Shown here piece after piece: positions 1 through 6,697 of a stretch of DNA of 6,939 nucleotides. Made by a program: the position numbers and the translations under genes. The number at the start of each line of letters is the position of its first letter. The stretch's first letter is position 1. The stretch is from Sulfurovum sp. GTDB lineage: Bacteria; Campylobacterota; Campylobacteria; Campylobacterales; Sulfurovaceae. Location of the stretch: the NCBI GenBank assembly GCA_003978375.1, contig QNZW01000056.1, forward strand, positions 1 to 6,939. Direction: 5' to 3'. The notes beneath the pieces were generated by a model that had not been told where the DNA came from, made no database searches, and saw nothing but the letters and a program-made list of their open reading frames with translations.

Positions 1-12
1 CTCTTTACCCAT
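1..12 (-). CDS. Possible first codons of a divergent gene leaving the window on the left
   Basis: On the minus strand an ATG at 12-10 is followed by open codons reading M-G-K-E to the window edge. A short GGGA purine run at 19-16 sits just upstream and could serve as a weak ribosome binding site. A good sigma70-like promoter (36-64, minus) points at this ATG. Only four codons are visible, so neither function nor coding status can be judged. The call rests on the promoter and its position. Confidence 0.3.
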
Positions 13-35
13 ATTTCCCAATGAAAATAGATTAA

Positions 36-64
36 ATTATATCCAATAGGAGATTATAGGTAAA
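36..64 (-). promoter_or_regulatory. Candidate sigma70 promoter reading left
   Basis: Read on the minus strand, a perfect TATAAT -10 lies at 41-36. A TTTACC hexamer (four of six matches to TTGACA) lies at 64-59, with the optimal 17-base spacer. A second TATAAT occurs at 58-53. Transcription would begin near position 29, upstream of the minus-strand ATG at 12. Such matches are not rare in AT-rich DNA, but the spacing and the following start codon agree. Confidence 0.4.
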
Positions 65-142
65 TAAGTATAGGCATTTTACATGCTCTGAATTTTTAAA
101 TAAAGTAAGATTATGTTAGACTCGATGTATACAAAATAAAAT

Positions 143-147
143 AAGGA
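143..147 (+). promoter_or_regulatory. Ribosome binding site deciding the start of the exported protein
   Basis: AAGGA precedes the ATG at 159 by 11 bases but nearly touches the alternative TTG at 150, leaving only two bases between. This favours the ATG. The choice changes the signal peptide by only three residues. Confidence 0.5.
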
Positions 148-158
148 AATTGAATAAA

Positions 159-1061
159 ATGTTACAAACACTTCAAAAAATTATTGTAGGGATAACACTG
201 GTATCTGGAGCGAGTGCTCCTTTAATGGGAGGATGTCCTCTTAGTATCACAAATGCACAAATCAATCCAAAGCCTTTGGATTATTTAGGAACAGGGCAAA
301 TTGGTTTTAAGTTAGTAGAAGAAGGAGGGAGAGGGGTACCTGCGACTGATTTGTCAGGAAAACCAATGTGTCAATTTAATGTAGAGATGCGTTATGTCAC
401 TTTGGAAAATAAAAATATTTCAAATGTTACTGGGTCTGTACTTCGTTATTTTGATGTCACATTTAATGCTACACAAAATAGAGTTTATTTTAAACAAAAA
501 AAAGACATACCAGCAAATCTTGTTGCTTCAGCAGATATTGCTATTGATGTCACACAGTCTTCAACCTCTGCAGAAAAAAACAATGGATTTGTATTGAGTA
601 TGGATGGAAGTAGTCTAAAGAAAAGTCAATTTACCTACACAAAAATATCAGCCGAATATGATATTGTGCTAAGTGTTACTCCTACTACATTGTTAGGTAG
701 TGGAAGTAAAAAAGTTGCATTAGATCTACAAATTTCAGAATATAATTCAGTGAGTAATAGTGGTGATGTGATTATTGATATTGTTAAAGATAATAAATTA
801 ACATTCACTCTTGATGCATCCAATCATGAGTGGGAATTACAAGAAACACCCATTAAATATAAATTGCGATACATTGGTAATAATGGAAAGTATCCTCCAC
901 ATACGCGTAAACACATTAAGCTTTCGGGTGTATTTAAAATACCAGCCAACCAAAAAGGCAACTTTGTATTAAGTGCCAGCATAGAAGAAGGAAATGGTGA
1001 AGTAAATTTTAAAAATAACCAAGATTCTGACACTATGACTTATAATGGTATTAGGATTTAA
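159..1061 (+). CDS. Exported beta-rich protein of unknown function, two Ig-like repeat regions
   Basis: I do not recognise this 300-residue protein by family. With the ATG at 159 it begins with a short basic/hydrophobic segment (K7, then I8 to V15) and an ASA motif at 18-20, consistent with export. C26 is preceded by LMGG, which is at best a poor lipobox. The rest has alternating hydrophobic/polar strands rich in Ser, Thr, Asn and Asp. Two related regions are visible: PAN at about 118-120 followed by an NNG near 141-143, and PAN at about 262-264 followed by FKNNQDSD near 284-291. This resembles tandem CARDB/DUF11-type Ig-like domains of surface proteins, but that is inference. An in-frame TTG at 150 is possible, yet the AAGGA at 143-147 sits 11 bases before the ATG and only 2 before the TTG. 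The gene converges with the MTHFR gene. A periplasmic or cell-surface role is likely; no enzymatic motif is seen. Confidence 0.75.
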   Translation: MLQTLQKIIVGITLVSGASAPLMGGCPLSITNAQINPKPLDYLGTGQIGFKLVEEGGRGVPATDLSGKPMCQFNVEMRYVTLENKNISNVTGSVLRYFDVTFNATQNRVYFKQKKDIPANLVASADIAIDVTQSSTSAEKNNGFVLSMDGSSLKKSQFTYTKISAEYDIVLSVTPTTLLGSGSKKVALDLQISEYNSVSNSGDVIIDIVKDNKLTFTLDASNHEWELQETPIKYKLRYIGNNGKYPPHTRKHIKLSGVFKIPANQKGNFVLSASIEEGNGEVNFKNNQDSDTMTYNGIRI

Positions 1062-1067
1062 TCTATA

Positions 1068-1985
1068 CTATCCTATTAATTGTGCACACAAATCAAATCG
1101 ATTGTGTGTCATGAGATGTACTTTGCCATGCGTTTGCATGATTTCATCAAATATCTTTTTAGAGAGAGCAAAACCCACTTCTTGTTCTTTCGTTTCTCCA
1201 TCCATTGCTGCTAGATTCATCTCATCTATAATTGCTTTTGGTACATTGATACCAGGGACCTTATCATCAATAAAATTAGCCGTTTTTGCACGAACAATAG
1301 GAAATTGTCCTAAGACCAAATGTGCTTCTTTGGCAGTATCTCTGATACTCAGTGTTTTGGCTTCTTCAAAAAGAGCAAGTAACTCTTTAGCGTTGTCTAT
1401 ATCATAGACAGGTTGAGTAATAATGGCACGCGCACCGTAATTGAGTTTTTTTACCATACGTTTTTTGAGACTATTCATATCTTTTGCATAAGCATTTGTA
1501 ACAGCAAAAGGATAAATAGGTTTTGGTTTTGGATGTAATGCTTTGTTGGAGTAGTCTACACCATTGTTTAGATGATAAATGATGCTTAAAAGTAGGGTAG
1601 AATCTCTTTCTAATACCCCTTTAACTTCCGGCTGGTCAGAAAATTTTGCAGGATCTCCTGTGAGGGCTAAAATACAGCGTAAATCAAAATCATTTGCTCC
1701 AAGCAATGTAGATTGAAGTGAGAGCTTGTTTTTATCTCTCATACTCATGGTTGCGATGACTGGTTTTTTAAAGGCCTGTTGTACTTTAATGGCAGAGAGT
1801 ACCCCAGACATTTTAAGTTTGGCTAAGGGGTTATCTGTGCACGAAAATCCTGTGACTTTGTCTTGTAAATTATATTTTTTAATTTCAGCAATAATGCTAT
1901 CGATAGATGCACCATGGGGTGGGTTTATCTCTACTGTAATGAATTCTTTTTCAAGGCATAATACATCACAAAATTTTTCAAACAT
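1068..1985 (-). CDS. metF: Methylenetetrahydrofolate reductase family protein (MetF/YitJ C-domain type)
   Basis: This 305-residue protein is predicted to be an FAD-dependent cytosolic enzyme that reduces 5,10-methylene-THF to 5-methyl-THF, the methyl donor for methionine synthesis. Family landmarks, in order: VEINPPHG at 18-25 (E19 at the place of the catalytic Glu of MetF), CTDNPLAKLKMS at 49-60, ILALTGDP at 105-112 (D111 matching the Asp that contacts the flavin), TNAYAKD at 163-169 and IITQPVYD at 188-195 (Q191 matching the folate-binding Gln). The length fits a single TIM-barrel reductase. The N-terminus has VEINPPHG rather than the FEFFPP of classical MetF, and with DNPLA...MS it looks closer to the reductase half of YitJ-like bifunctional proteins. 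No homocysteine methyltransferase domain is attached. The ATG has a weak GAGAAG upstream (1994-1989). It is divergent from serB and convergent with the exported protein. The family is fairly certain; the exact substrate and electron donor are not. Confidence 0.85.
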   Translation of the reverse strand: MFEKFCDVLCLEKEFITVEINPPHGASIDSIIAEIKKYNLQDKVTGFSCTDNPLAKLKMSGVLSAIKVQQAFKKPVIATMSMRDKNKLSLQSTLLGANDFDLRCILALTGDPAKFSDQPEVKGVLERDSTLLLSIIYHLNNGVDYSNKALHPKPKPIYPFAVTNAYAKDMNSLKKRMVKKLNYGARAIITQPVYDIDNAKELLALFEEAKTLSIRDTAKEAHLVLGQFPIVRAKTANFIDDKVPGINVPKAIIDEMNLAAMDGETKEQEVGFALSKKIFDEIMQTHGKVHLMTHNRFDLCAQLIG

Positions 1986-1999
1986 AGGCTTCTCGTTAT

Positions 2000-2005
2000 A
2001 TTATA
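2000..2005 (-). promoter_or_regulatory. Candidate -10 element for the MTHFR-family gene
   Basis: A perfect TATAAT is read on the minus strand at 2005-2000. A partial -35, TAGATA (four of six matches), lies at 2029-2024 with an 18-base spacer. The implied start site would leave a leader of under ten bases, which is short, so the true promoter may lie elsewhere in the spacer. Confidence 0.3.
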
Positions 2006-2037
2006 GATTTATTGTTATAATTCTATCTAAATAATTC

Positions 2038-2095
2038 TGTAGGGTGGGTTTTTAACCTAGATTGAATATAGTTCAATAACAACACTTACCCTACA
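2038..2095. repeat. Nested inverted repeats in the MTHFR-serB divergent spacer
   Basis: An outer perfect 8-base inverted repeat pairs TGTAGGGT (2038-2045) with ACCCTACA (2088-2095). An inner perfect 6-base repeat pairs ATTGAA (2061-2066) with TTCAAT (2072-2077) around a 5-base centre. The inner dyad contains TATAGT (2067-2072), a plausible -10 for serB. The outer right arm ends shortly before the serB ribosome binding site (AAGG, 2100-2103). No T-run follows on either strand, so this is not an intrinsic terminator. It could be an operator pair or a leader hairpin. Confidence 0.45.
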
Positions 2096-2111
2096 AAAAA
2101 AGGTAAATTTG

Positions 2112-2738
2112 ATGTCTAAATTGGCAGTCTTTGACTTTGATTCTACACTTATGGATGGGGAAACGATTGATTTTTTTGCAGAAGAGCTTGGCTTTAAAGA
2201 AGAAGTGGTAAAGATTACCAGCCAAGCAATGGCTGGAGATTTGGATTTTTATGATTCTTTGGTTAAGCGTGTGGCACTTTTAAAGGGTTTACCTCAAAGT
2301 AAAGTAGAAGAGATATGCAAGCATCTTCCTATGATGCCTGGTGCAATGGAAGTTGTTTCAGGGCTTAAAGCACAAGGATATAGAGTGATTTGTTTTTCTG
2401 GAGGGTTTAGAGATGCAACCAAACCAGCCTGTAAAAAACTAGGTATAGATGCAGATTTTTCTAATTTTCTCCACGCACAAAATGGTGTACTAACGGGAGA
2501 AGTAGGGGGTGAAATGATGTATTCAGAAGCCAAAGGTGATATGCTTGTGCGTCTTCAAGCACTTTTAGGGATAAGCCCTGAAAATACCTTAGTAGTAGGT
2601 GATGGTGCCAATGATTTGAGTATGTTTGCTCATGCTCATACCCGTGTGGCATTTTGTGCAAAACCTATCCTTCGTGAAGCCGCAACCCATTCTATAGAGG
2701 TGAAGGACTTAAGAGAAATATTAAAGATTGTCACTTAA
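2112..2738 (+). CDS. serB: Phosphoserine phosphatase SerB
   Basis: This cytosolic HAD-superfamily hydrolase is predicted to dephosphorylate O-phosphoserine to serine, the last step of the phosphorylated serine pathway. At 208 residues it has the catalytic core without the N-terminal ACT-type regulatory region of longer SerB proteins. All four HAD motifs are present: DFDST at 8-12 (nucleophile D8, acid/base D10), S96 in CFSGGF, K141 in SEAKGD, and GDGANDL at 163-169 with metal-binding D164. E17 in MDGETID and R53 match the substrate-binding Glu and Arg of the family. The start is placed at the ATG at 2112, with AAGG at 2100-2103 eight bases upstream. An in-frame TTG directly before it would add one residue and is not needed. 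It is divergent from the MTHFR gene, with a dyad-rich spacer between, and convergent with the DUF2062 gene 15 bases downstream. Substrate-level assignment is strong for this motif set. Confidence 0.93.
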   Translation: MSKLAVFDFDSTLMDGETIDFFAEELGFKEEVVKITSQAMAGDLDFYDSLVKRVALLKGLPQSKVEEICKHLPMMPGAMEVVSGLKAQGYRVICFSGGFRDATKPACKKLGIDADFSNFLHAQNGVLTGEVGGEMMYSEAKGDMLVRLQALLGISPENTLVVGDGANDLSMFAHAHTRVAFCAKPILREAATHSIEVKDLREILKIVT

Positions 2739-2747
2739 TGCAACCAA

Positions 2748-2772
2748 AAGCTATTAACGCTTCTGTTTTTTT
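2748..2772 (+). terminator. Weak candidate terminator after serB
   Basis: AAGC (2748-2751) and GCTT (2759-2762) form a 4-base stem around a 7-base loop, followed three bases later by seven T residues (2766-2772). The stem is short and the T-run also belongs to the convergent DUF2062 gene, where it encodes lysines. It is the only terminator-like element I see at this convergent junction. Confidence 0.25.
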
Positions 2773-3263
2773 ATTTTCTCATTTTTCCCCAATTTTTCCT
2801 CTTTTACCGAACGTATCCAAAGCCAATTGAGTATAAAATAAATAAGTGCCGAGACGACAATAGAATAAAAGGCTGTACCGACATACAAGGGAACAAAAAT
2901 ATTACTCATATTGTTAGAAAACCAATCTAAAGTAAGTTCTATATTGTCTACGCCTTCTCTGCCTAACAAAAAATTGCCCGTAAGGTACTCCATATAGTAC
3001 ATAGGAGGCATTGTAAAAGGATTGGAGAGCCAAACCATAGCAATGGCAATAGGTACATTGAAACGTATAAATGGGGTAGTGGCAATGACAGCTAACATCT
3101 GCATAGGCATAGGAATAAAACCCCAAAATAGACCTACAAACACCCCTCTTGTTATCATTTTTCTATTGATATTAAAATAGGCTCGTGGAAGGTTGTATTT
3201 TTCTAAAAAGGTATCTAATTTACCTTTTTTAGAAGCTTTTTTTCTAAAAAATTTTCGTATCAT
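2754..3263 (-). CDS. DUF2062 family integral membrane protein
   Basis: This 169-residue protein matches the DUF2062 pattern: a basic N-terminus, then GVFVGLFWGFIPMPMQM at about 40-56 and LSNPFTMPPMYYMEYLTG at 79-96. The proline-rich FIPMP loop and the NPFT...P segment are the family hallmarks. Hydrophobic segments span roughly 38-63, 68-92 and 123-150, so it should be an inner-membrane protein. The C-terminus (151-169) is rich in lysine and glutamate and probably cytosolic. The ATG at 3263 is preceded by GGAAA at 3270-3266, an acceptable ribosome binding site. The gene converges with serB and is divergent from prs. The molecular function of DUF2062 is not established, and nothing here narrows it down. 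Confidence 0.85.
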   Translation of the reverse strand: MIRKFFRKKASKKGKLDTFLEKYNLPRAYFNINRKMITRGVFVGLFWGFIPMPMQMLAVIATTPFIRFNVPIAIAMVWLSNPFTMPPMYYMEYLTGNFLLGREGVDNIELTLDWFSNNMSNIFVPLYVGTAFYSIVVSALIYFILNWLWIRSVKEEKLGKNEKIKKQKR

Positions 3264-3310
3264 TTTTTTCCATAATTTTAAACCCCAAATCTATAATCCA
3301 TTTGAGTTAA

Positions 3311-3355
3311 GTGATAAATATGGCATAAGTGTAATATGCTAGAGCTTTAAATCAC
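3311..3355. repeat. Nested short inverted repeats upstream of prs
   Basis: GTGAT (3311-3315) pairs with ATCAC (3351-3355). Inside lies GCATA (3323-3327) pairing with TATGC (3335-3339) around a 7-base loop. The arms are only 5 bases long, so chance is a real possibility in AT-rich DNA. The position between two divergent genes makes a regulatory role conceivable. Confidence 0.25.
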
Positions 3356-3374
3356 CTTTTTATGATGTTTTGTG

Positions 3375-3389
3375 TAAAATACGCGTATT
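3375..3389 (+). promoter_or_regulatory. Candidate prs -10 element overlapping a 12-base palindrome
   Basis: TAAAAT at 3375-3380 (five of six matches to TATAAT) follows a T-rich stretch (3357-3372) and lacks a clear -35, as is common for Campylobacterota sigma70 promoters. The perfect palindrome AATACGCGTATT occupies 3378-3389, covering the end of the -10 and the expected start site. This geometry would suit a repressor site. The predicted leader to the prs ATG is about 35 bases and contains AAAAGG at 3407-3412. Confidence 0.4.
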
Positions 3390-3422
3390 CAACTAAACTA
3401 CTCACAAAAAGGTTATTTATTC

Positions 3423-4361
3423 ATGAGCGGATATATGATATTTTCTGGCACATCTAACCCTGAGCTCTCCAAAGAGATAGCTAAATATCTTGAAATGCCT
3501 CTCTCTGAGGCAACTATCAAACGTTTCTCAGATGGTGAAATTTCTGTACAGATTTCTGAATCTGTTCGAGGGAAAGATGTTTTTATCATTCAGCCTACCT
3601 CTGCACCAGCCAATTCAAATTTGATGGAATTGCTTATTATGACTGATGCACTAAAGCGTTCATCAGCAAAATCTATCACAGCGGTAGTGCCTTATTATGG
3701 ATATGCAAGACAAGACAGAAAGGCTGCACCAAGAGTGCCTATTACGGCAAAGCTTGTAGCAGACTTGATGGAAAAATCAGGGATTACACGTATGGTAACT
3801 GTAGATTTACATGCCTCACAAATACAAGGATTTTTCAATATTCCTGTGGATAATTTGTATGGGGCTATTTTATTTATAGATTATATTAAATCTAAAAATT
3901 TTAAAAATCCAGTGATTGCTTCTCCTGATATTGGTGGGGTTGCAAGAGCAAGATATTTTGCCAATAAATTAGGTCTTGATATGGTGATTGTAGATAAACG
4001 TCGTGAAAAAGCCAACGAATCTGAAGTGATGAATATCATTGGGGATGTAAAAGGAAAAGATATTATCTTGATTGATGATATGATAGACACCGCAGGTACC
4101 ATGATAAAAGGAGCAGCCGCACTCAAAGGGCTTGGTGCAAACTCTGTAATGGCATGTTGTACTCACCCTGTGTTGTCTGGTCCAGCGTATGATCGTATAG
4201 CATCAGGTGACCTTGATGAACTGGTGGTTGCAAATACCATTCCTATGAAGCAAAGATGTGATAAGATTAAAATGCTCTCTACAGCACCAATGCTTGGTGA
4301 GGTGATAAGAAGAGTACAAAATAACGAAAGTGTTAATTCACTGTTTGAAGCAAATACATAA
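3423..4361 (+). CDS. prs: Ribose-phosphate pyrophosphokinase (PRPP synthetase)
   Basis: This cytosolic enzyme transfers the pyrophosphate of ATP to ribose 5-phosphate to give PRPP, the precursor of purines, pyrimidines, histidine, tryptophan and NAD. The 312-residue length matches class I bacterial enzymes. Visible signatures: RFSDGEISVQI at 34-44, the ATP-binding segment YYGYARQDRK at 91-100, VDLHASQIQGFF at 127-138 with metal/ATP-binding H130, the catalytic-loop DKRREKANESEV at 191-202 with K192 and R194, and the PRPP loop DDMIDTAGT at 218-226. The C-terminal VIRRVQNNESVNSLF is also typical. The ATG at 3423 has AAAAGG ten bases upstream. The gene begins a probable prs-lepA-membrane protein transcript. 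Class I enzymes are usually phosphate-activated and ADP-inhibited; that is family knowledge, not visible here. Confidence 0.97.
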   Translation: MSGYMIFSGTSNPELSKEIAKYLEMPLSEATIKRFSDGEISVQISESVRGKDVFIIQPTSAPANSNLMELLIMTDALKRSSAKSITAVVPYYGYARQDRKAAPRVPITAKLVADLMEKSGITRMVTVDLHASQIQGFFNIPVDNLYGAILFIDYIKSKNFKNPVIASPDIGGVARARYFANKLGLDMVIVDKRREKANESEVMNIIGDVKGKDIILIDDMIDTAGTMIKGAAALKGLGANSVMACCTHPVLSGPAYDRIASGDLDELVVANTIPMKQRCDKIKMLSTAPMLGEVIRRVQNNESVNSLFEANT

Positions 4362-4375
4362 TTAAATTTTGCAGG

Positions 4376-4390
4376 GAAGTTTTTAACTTC
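4376..4390 (+). repeat. Small hairpin between prs and lepA
   Basis: GAAGTT (4376-4381) and AACTTC (4385-4390) form a perfect 6-base stem around a TTT loop, 14 bases after the prs stop. No T-run follows, so it is unlikely to stop transcription. It may mark an RNA-processing or stability element in a prs-lepA transcript. Confidence 0.35.
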
Positions 4391-4403
4391 ATCTTGTAAC
4401 ATT

Positions 4404-4416
4404 AGGAAATAAATTG
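4404..4416 (+). promoter_or_regulatory. Ribosome binding site supporting a TTG start for lepA
   Basis: AGGA at 4404-4407 lies six bases before TTG at 4414-4416. The next in-frame ATG falls within the GTPase domain, beyond the G1 and core motifs, so it cannot be the start. The TTG is therefore well supported and may hold LepA translation low. Confidence 0.7.
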
Positions 4417-6222
4417 GCAAATAAAGTACCTCAAAAAAACATACGAAATTTTTCTATTATTGCACATATTGATCATGGTAAGTCTACACTTGCAGACCGT
4501 ATCATACAAGAGTGTGGGGCGGTTAGTGATCGTCAAATGTCACAAGTGATGGATACGATGGACATTGAAAAAGAGCGTGGCATTACCATTAAAGCTCAAT
4601 CAGTGCGTTTGGATTATGTAAAAGATGGAGAACCTTATATTCTAAATCTTATTGACACACCAGGGCATGTTGATTTTTCTTATGAGGTAAGTCGTTCTTT
4701 GGCTTCTTGTGAGGGTGCTTTGCTTATCGTAGATGCCGCACAAGGTGTAGAAGCCCAAACAATTGCCAATGTCTACATTGCCATAGAGAATGATTTGGAG
4801 TTACTGCCTGTAGTAAATAAAATAGATCTTCCAGCTGCTGATCCAGATAAGGTCTTAACTGAACTAGAAGAGGCTATTGGTATTGATGCGACAGAGCACA
4901 ATTTGGTATCTGCTAAAACAGGATTAGGGGTGGCAGCACTTATTGATACGATAGTTGATCGTATTCCTGCACCAAATGGCAAAGAAGATGCACCCACAAA
5001 AGCATTGATTTATGACAGTTGGTTTGATAATTATTTGGGTGCTTTGGCATTGGTACGTGTTTTTGAGGGTAGCATTAAAAAACGTCAAAATATTAAAATA
5101 ATGGGAACCAAAGAAGAACATACGGTGCTTGATTTGATGTATCCCAATCCTATCGCACCTATTAAAACAGATGAAATTCGTACAGGTGAAGTGGGCATTG
5201 TCATTACTGGATTAAAAACAGTAGAAGAGTTACAAGTAGGAGATACCATCACTGATGCTAAAAATCCCACCGATACAATTATTGGAGGATTTGAACCAGC
5301 CAAACCTTTTGTATTTGCAGGAATTTATCCTATAGATACAGACAGATTTGAAGATTTGCGTGATGCACTGAATAAACTGAAATTAAATGACTCCTCTTTG
5401 AGTTTTGAACCTGAGAGTTCTATGGCATTGGGTTCTGGATTTAGAACAGGATTTTTAGGTATGCTTCATATGGAAGTGATTAAAGAGCGTTTGGAGCGTG
5501 AATTTAATTTAGAGCTCATTGCTACTGCACCAACTGTTGTGTATAAAGTTAAGCAGACCAATGGTGAAGAGCTAGAGATACAAAATCCTTCTGAACTCCC
5601 AGAACCTCAAAAGATTGATACTATTTATGAACCGTATGTAAAAGCAACTATTTTAACTCCACAAGAGTATTTGGGTAATTTGATTAAACTGCTTAATGAC
5701 CGTCGTGGGATTCAAATAAAAATGGATTATCTCAATGAAACACGTGTACTTTTGGAATATGATATTCCTATGAATGAAATAGTGATGGATTTTTATGATA
5801 AATTAAAATCTATTACCAAAGGCTATGCAAGTTTTGATTATGAACCTATAGGATTTAAAGTGGGTGATTTGGTAAAGCTTGACATTCGTGTGGCGGGAGA
5901 TATTGTAGACTCACTCTCTATTATTGTACCACGAGATAAAGCACGTAATCGTGGACTTGCTTTTGTTGCACAGCTAAAAGAACTTATCCCAAGACAACTT
6001 TTTGAAGTGGCTATTCAAGCAAGTGTAGGTAATGATATTATTGCCCGCTCCAATGTAAAATCGATGGGTAAAAATGTAACAGCAAAATGTTATGGTGGCG
6101 ATATTACGCGTAAAAGAAAACTTTTGGAAAAACAAAAAGCAGGTAAAAAACGTATGAAGTCTATAGGTAAAGTACAAGTCCCACAAGAGGCATTTATGGC
6201 TGTCTTAAAGTTGGATAGCTAA
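4414..6222 (+). CDS. lepA: Elongation factor 4 (LepA), ribosome-associated GTPase
   Basis: LepA is a conserved translational GTPase that binds the ribosome; back-translocation and roles in initiation or ribosome assembly have been proposed. The 602-residue length is close to the roughly 600 usual for the family. The GTPase motifs are complete: G1 AHIDHGKST at 17-25, G2 RGITIK at 55-60, G3 DTPGH at 81-85, G4 NKID at 135-138 and G5 SAK at 166-168. Domain II follows (about 190-280), then the EF-G-like domain with [22 protein letters not shown] at 342-363 (described by position). The LepA-specific C-terminal domain carries [20 protein letters not shown] at 554-573 and [13 protein letters not shown] at 578-590. 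Translation starts at a TTG with a good ribosome binding site. The gene lies 52 bases after prs, and its stop overlaps an ATG (TAATG at 6220-6224). Confidence 0.97.
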   Translation: MANKVPQKNIRNFSIIAHIDHGKSTLADRIIQECGAVSDRQMSQVMDTMDIEKERGITIKAQSVRLDYVKDGEPYILNLIDTPGHVDFSYEVSRSLASCEGALLIVDAAQGVEAQTIANVYIAIENDLELLPVVNKIDLPAADPDKVLTELEEAIGIDATEHNLVSAKTGLGVAALIDTIVDRIPAPNGKEDAPTKALIYDSWFDNYLGALALVRVFEGSIKKRQNIKIMGTKEEHTVLDLMYPNPIAPIKTDEIRTGEVGIVITGLKTVEELQVGDTITDAKNPTDTIIGGFEPAKPFVFAGIYPIDTDRFEDLRDALNKLKLNDSSLSFEPESSMALGSGFRTGFLGMLHMEVIKERLEREFNLELIATAPTVVYKVKQTNGEELEIQNPSELPEPQKIDTIYEPYVKATILTPQEYLGNLIKLLNDRRGIQIKMDYLNETRVLLEYDIPMNEIVMDFYDKLKSITKGYASFDYEPIGFKVGDLVKLDIRVAGDIVDSLSIIVPRDKARNRGLAFVAQLKELIPRQLFEVAIQASVGNDIIARSNVKSMGKNVTAKCYGGDITRKRKLLEKQKAGKKRMKSIGKVQVPQEAFMAVLKLDS

Positions 6223-6250
6223 TGCTCTATATTGAACAAGAAAAGTATTA

Positions 6251-6697
6251 ATGGGCTGGGCAATACATCTACATCTAGTGGCCGCCATTGCATGGATAGG
6301 CGGGGCATTTTTTATGTTTGTTTTAGGCATAAGCCTACGAAACAAAGAAGATCAAGAGGCTGTGTATCCTCGTATTGGTCCTATTTATGGTTATTTTGAG
6401 ACAGGTGCACTTATTATATTGCTTATTACTGGCTATACGATGATACACAATAATGGTTTACTTGATATACTCTTTTCAAATGTGACCAATGAAATAGTTG
6501 ATGCTTTACGTATCAAACTTTATTTTGTTGCCATTATTTTTGTATTTACTGTGATACATATGATTATTAGCATGATGACCCTACATAAAGAAAAAACACC
6601 CAAACAAAGATTTTTTTCCAAAGCATCATCTATGGGCATCTTTTTGCTTAATCTTGTAGTATTGCACTATGCTATGGTATTAAGAGACACACTTTAA
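6251..6697 (+). CDS. Small four-helix membrane protein, CopD/HemJ-like
   Basis: This 148-residue protein has four hydrophobic segments at about 5-27, 47-66, 89-110 and 126-144, so it should sit in the inner membrane. The N-terminal pattern HLHLVAAIAWIGGAFF (6-21) is characteristic of small CopD-like proteins and recalls the histidine-plus-tryptophan first helix of HemJ-type proteins. A histidine falls in or at the end of every helix: H6 and H8, H66, H103 and H139. That arrangement could bind heme or copper, but this is inference. The ATG at 6251 is preceded only by a weak purine run (AAGAAAAG, 6238-6245). The frame has a stop at 6233-6235, so no much longer start exists. It follows lepA by 28 bases and is probably co-transcribed. 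No specific substrate can be named. Confidence 0.75.
   Translation: MGWAIHLHLVAAIAWIGGAFFMFVLGISLRNKEDQEAVYPRIGPIYGYFETGALIILLITGYTMIHNNGLLDILFSNVTNEIVDALRIKLYFVAIIFVFTVIHMIISMMTLHKEKTPKQRFFSKASSMGIFLLNLVVLHYAMVLRDTL

Noticed and set aside
74..86. GCAT/ATGC inverted repeat upstream of the exported protein gene
   Set aside because: Arms of four bases are too short to be distinguished from chance.
150..152. TTG as start of the exported protein
   Set aside because: The only ribosome binding site is two bases away, too close; the ATG at 159 has an acceptable distance.
1081..1088. Palindrome TGTGCACA near the convergent gene ends
   Set aside because: It lies within the MTHFR coding sequence near its C-terminus and is not followed by a T-run, so neither a terminator nor an operator is supported.
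1045..1407. Open frame of 120 codons on the plus strand
   Set aside because: It lies almost wholly antisense to the well-supported MTHFR-family gene, has no convincing ribosome binding site and its start overlaps the end of the exported protein gene.
1726..2034. Open frame of 102 codons on the plus strand
   Set aside because: It is mostly antisense to the N-terminal half of the MTHFR gene and ends in the spacer; the peptide shows no domain features.
2109..2111. TTG as start of serB
   Set aside because: It lies directly before an ATG that has better spacing to AAGG and matches the usual SerB N-terminus.
4163..4420. Minus-strand open frame opposite the end of prs and the prs-lepA gap
   Set aside because: It is a shadow of prs coding sequence with no supporting start signals.
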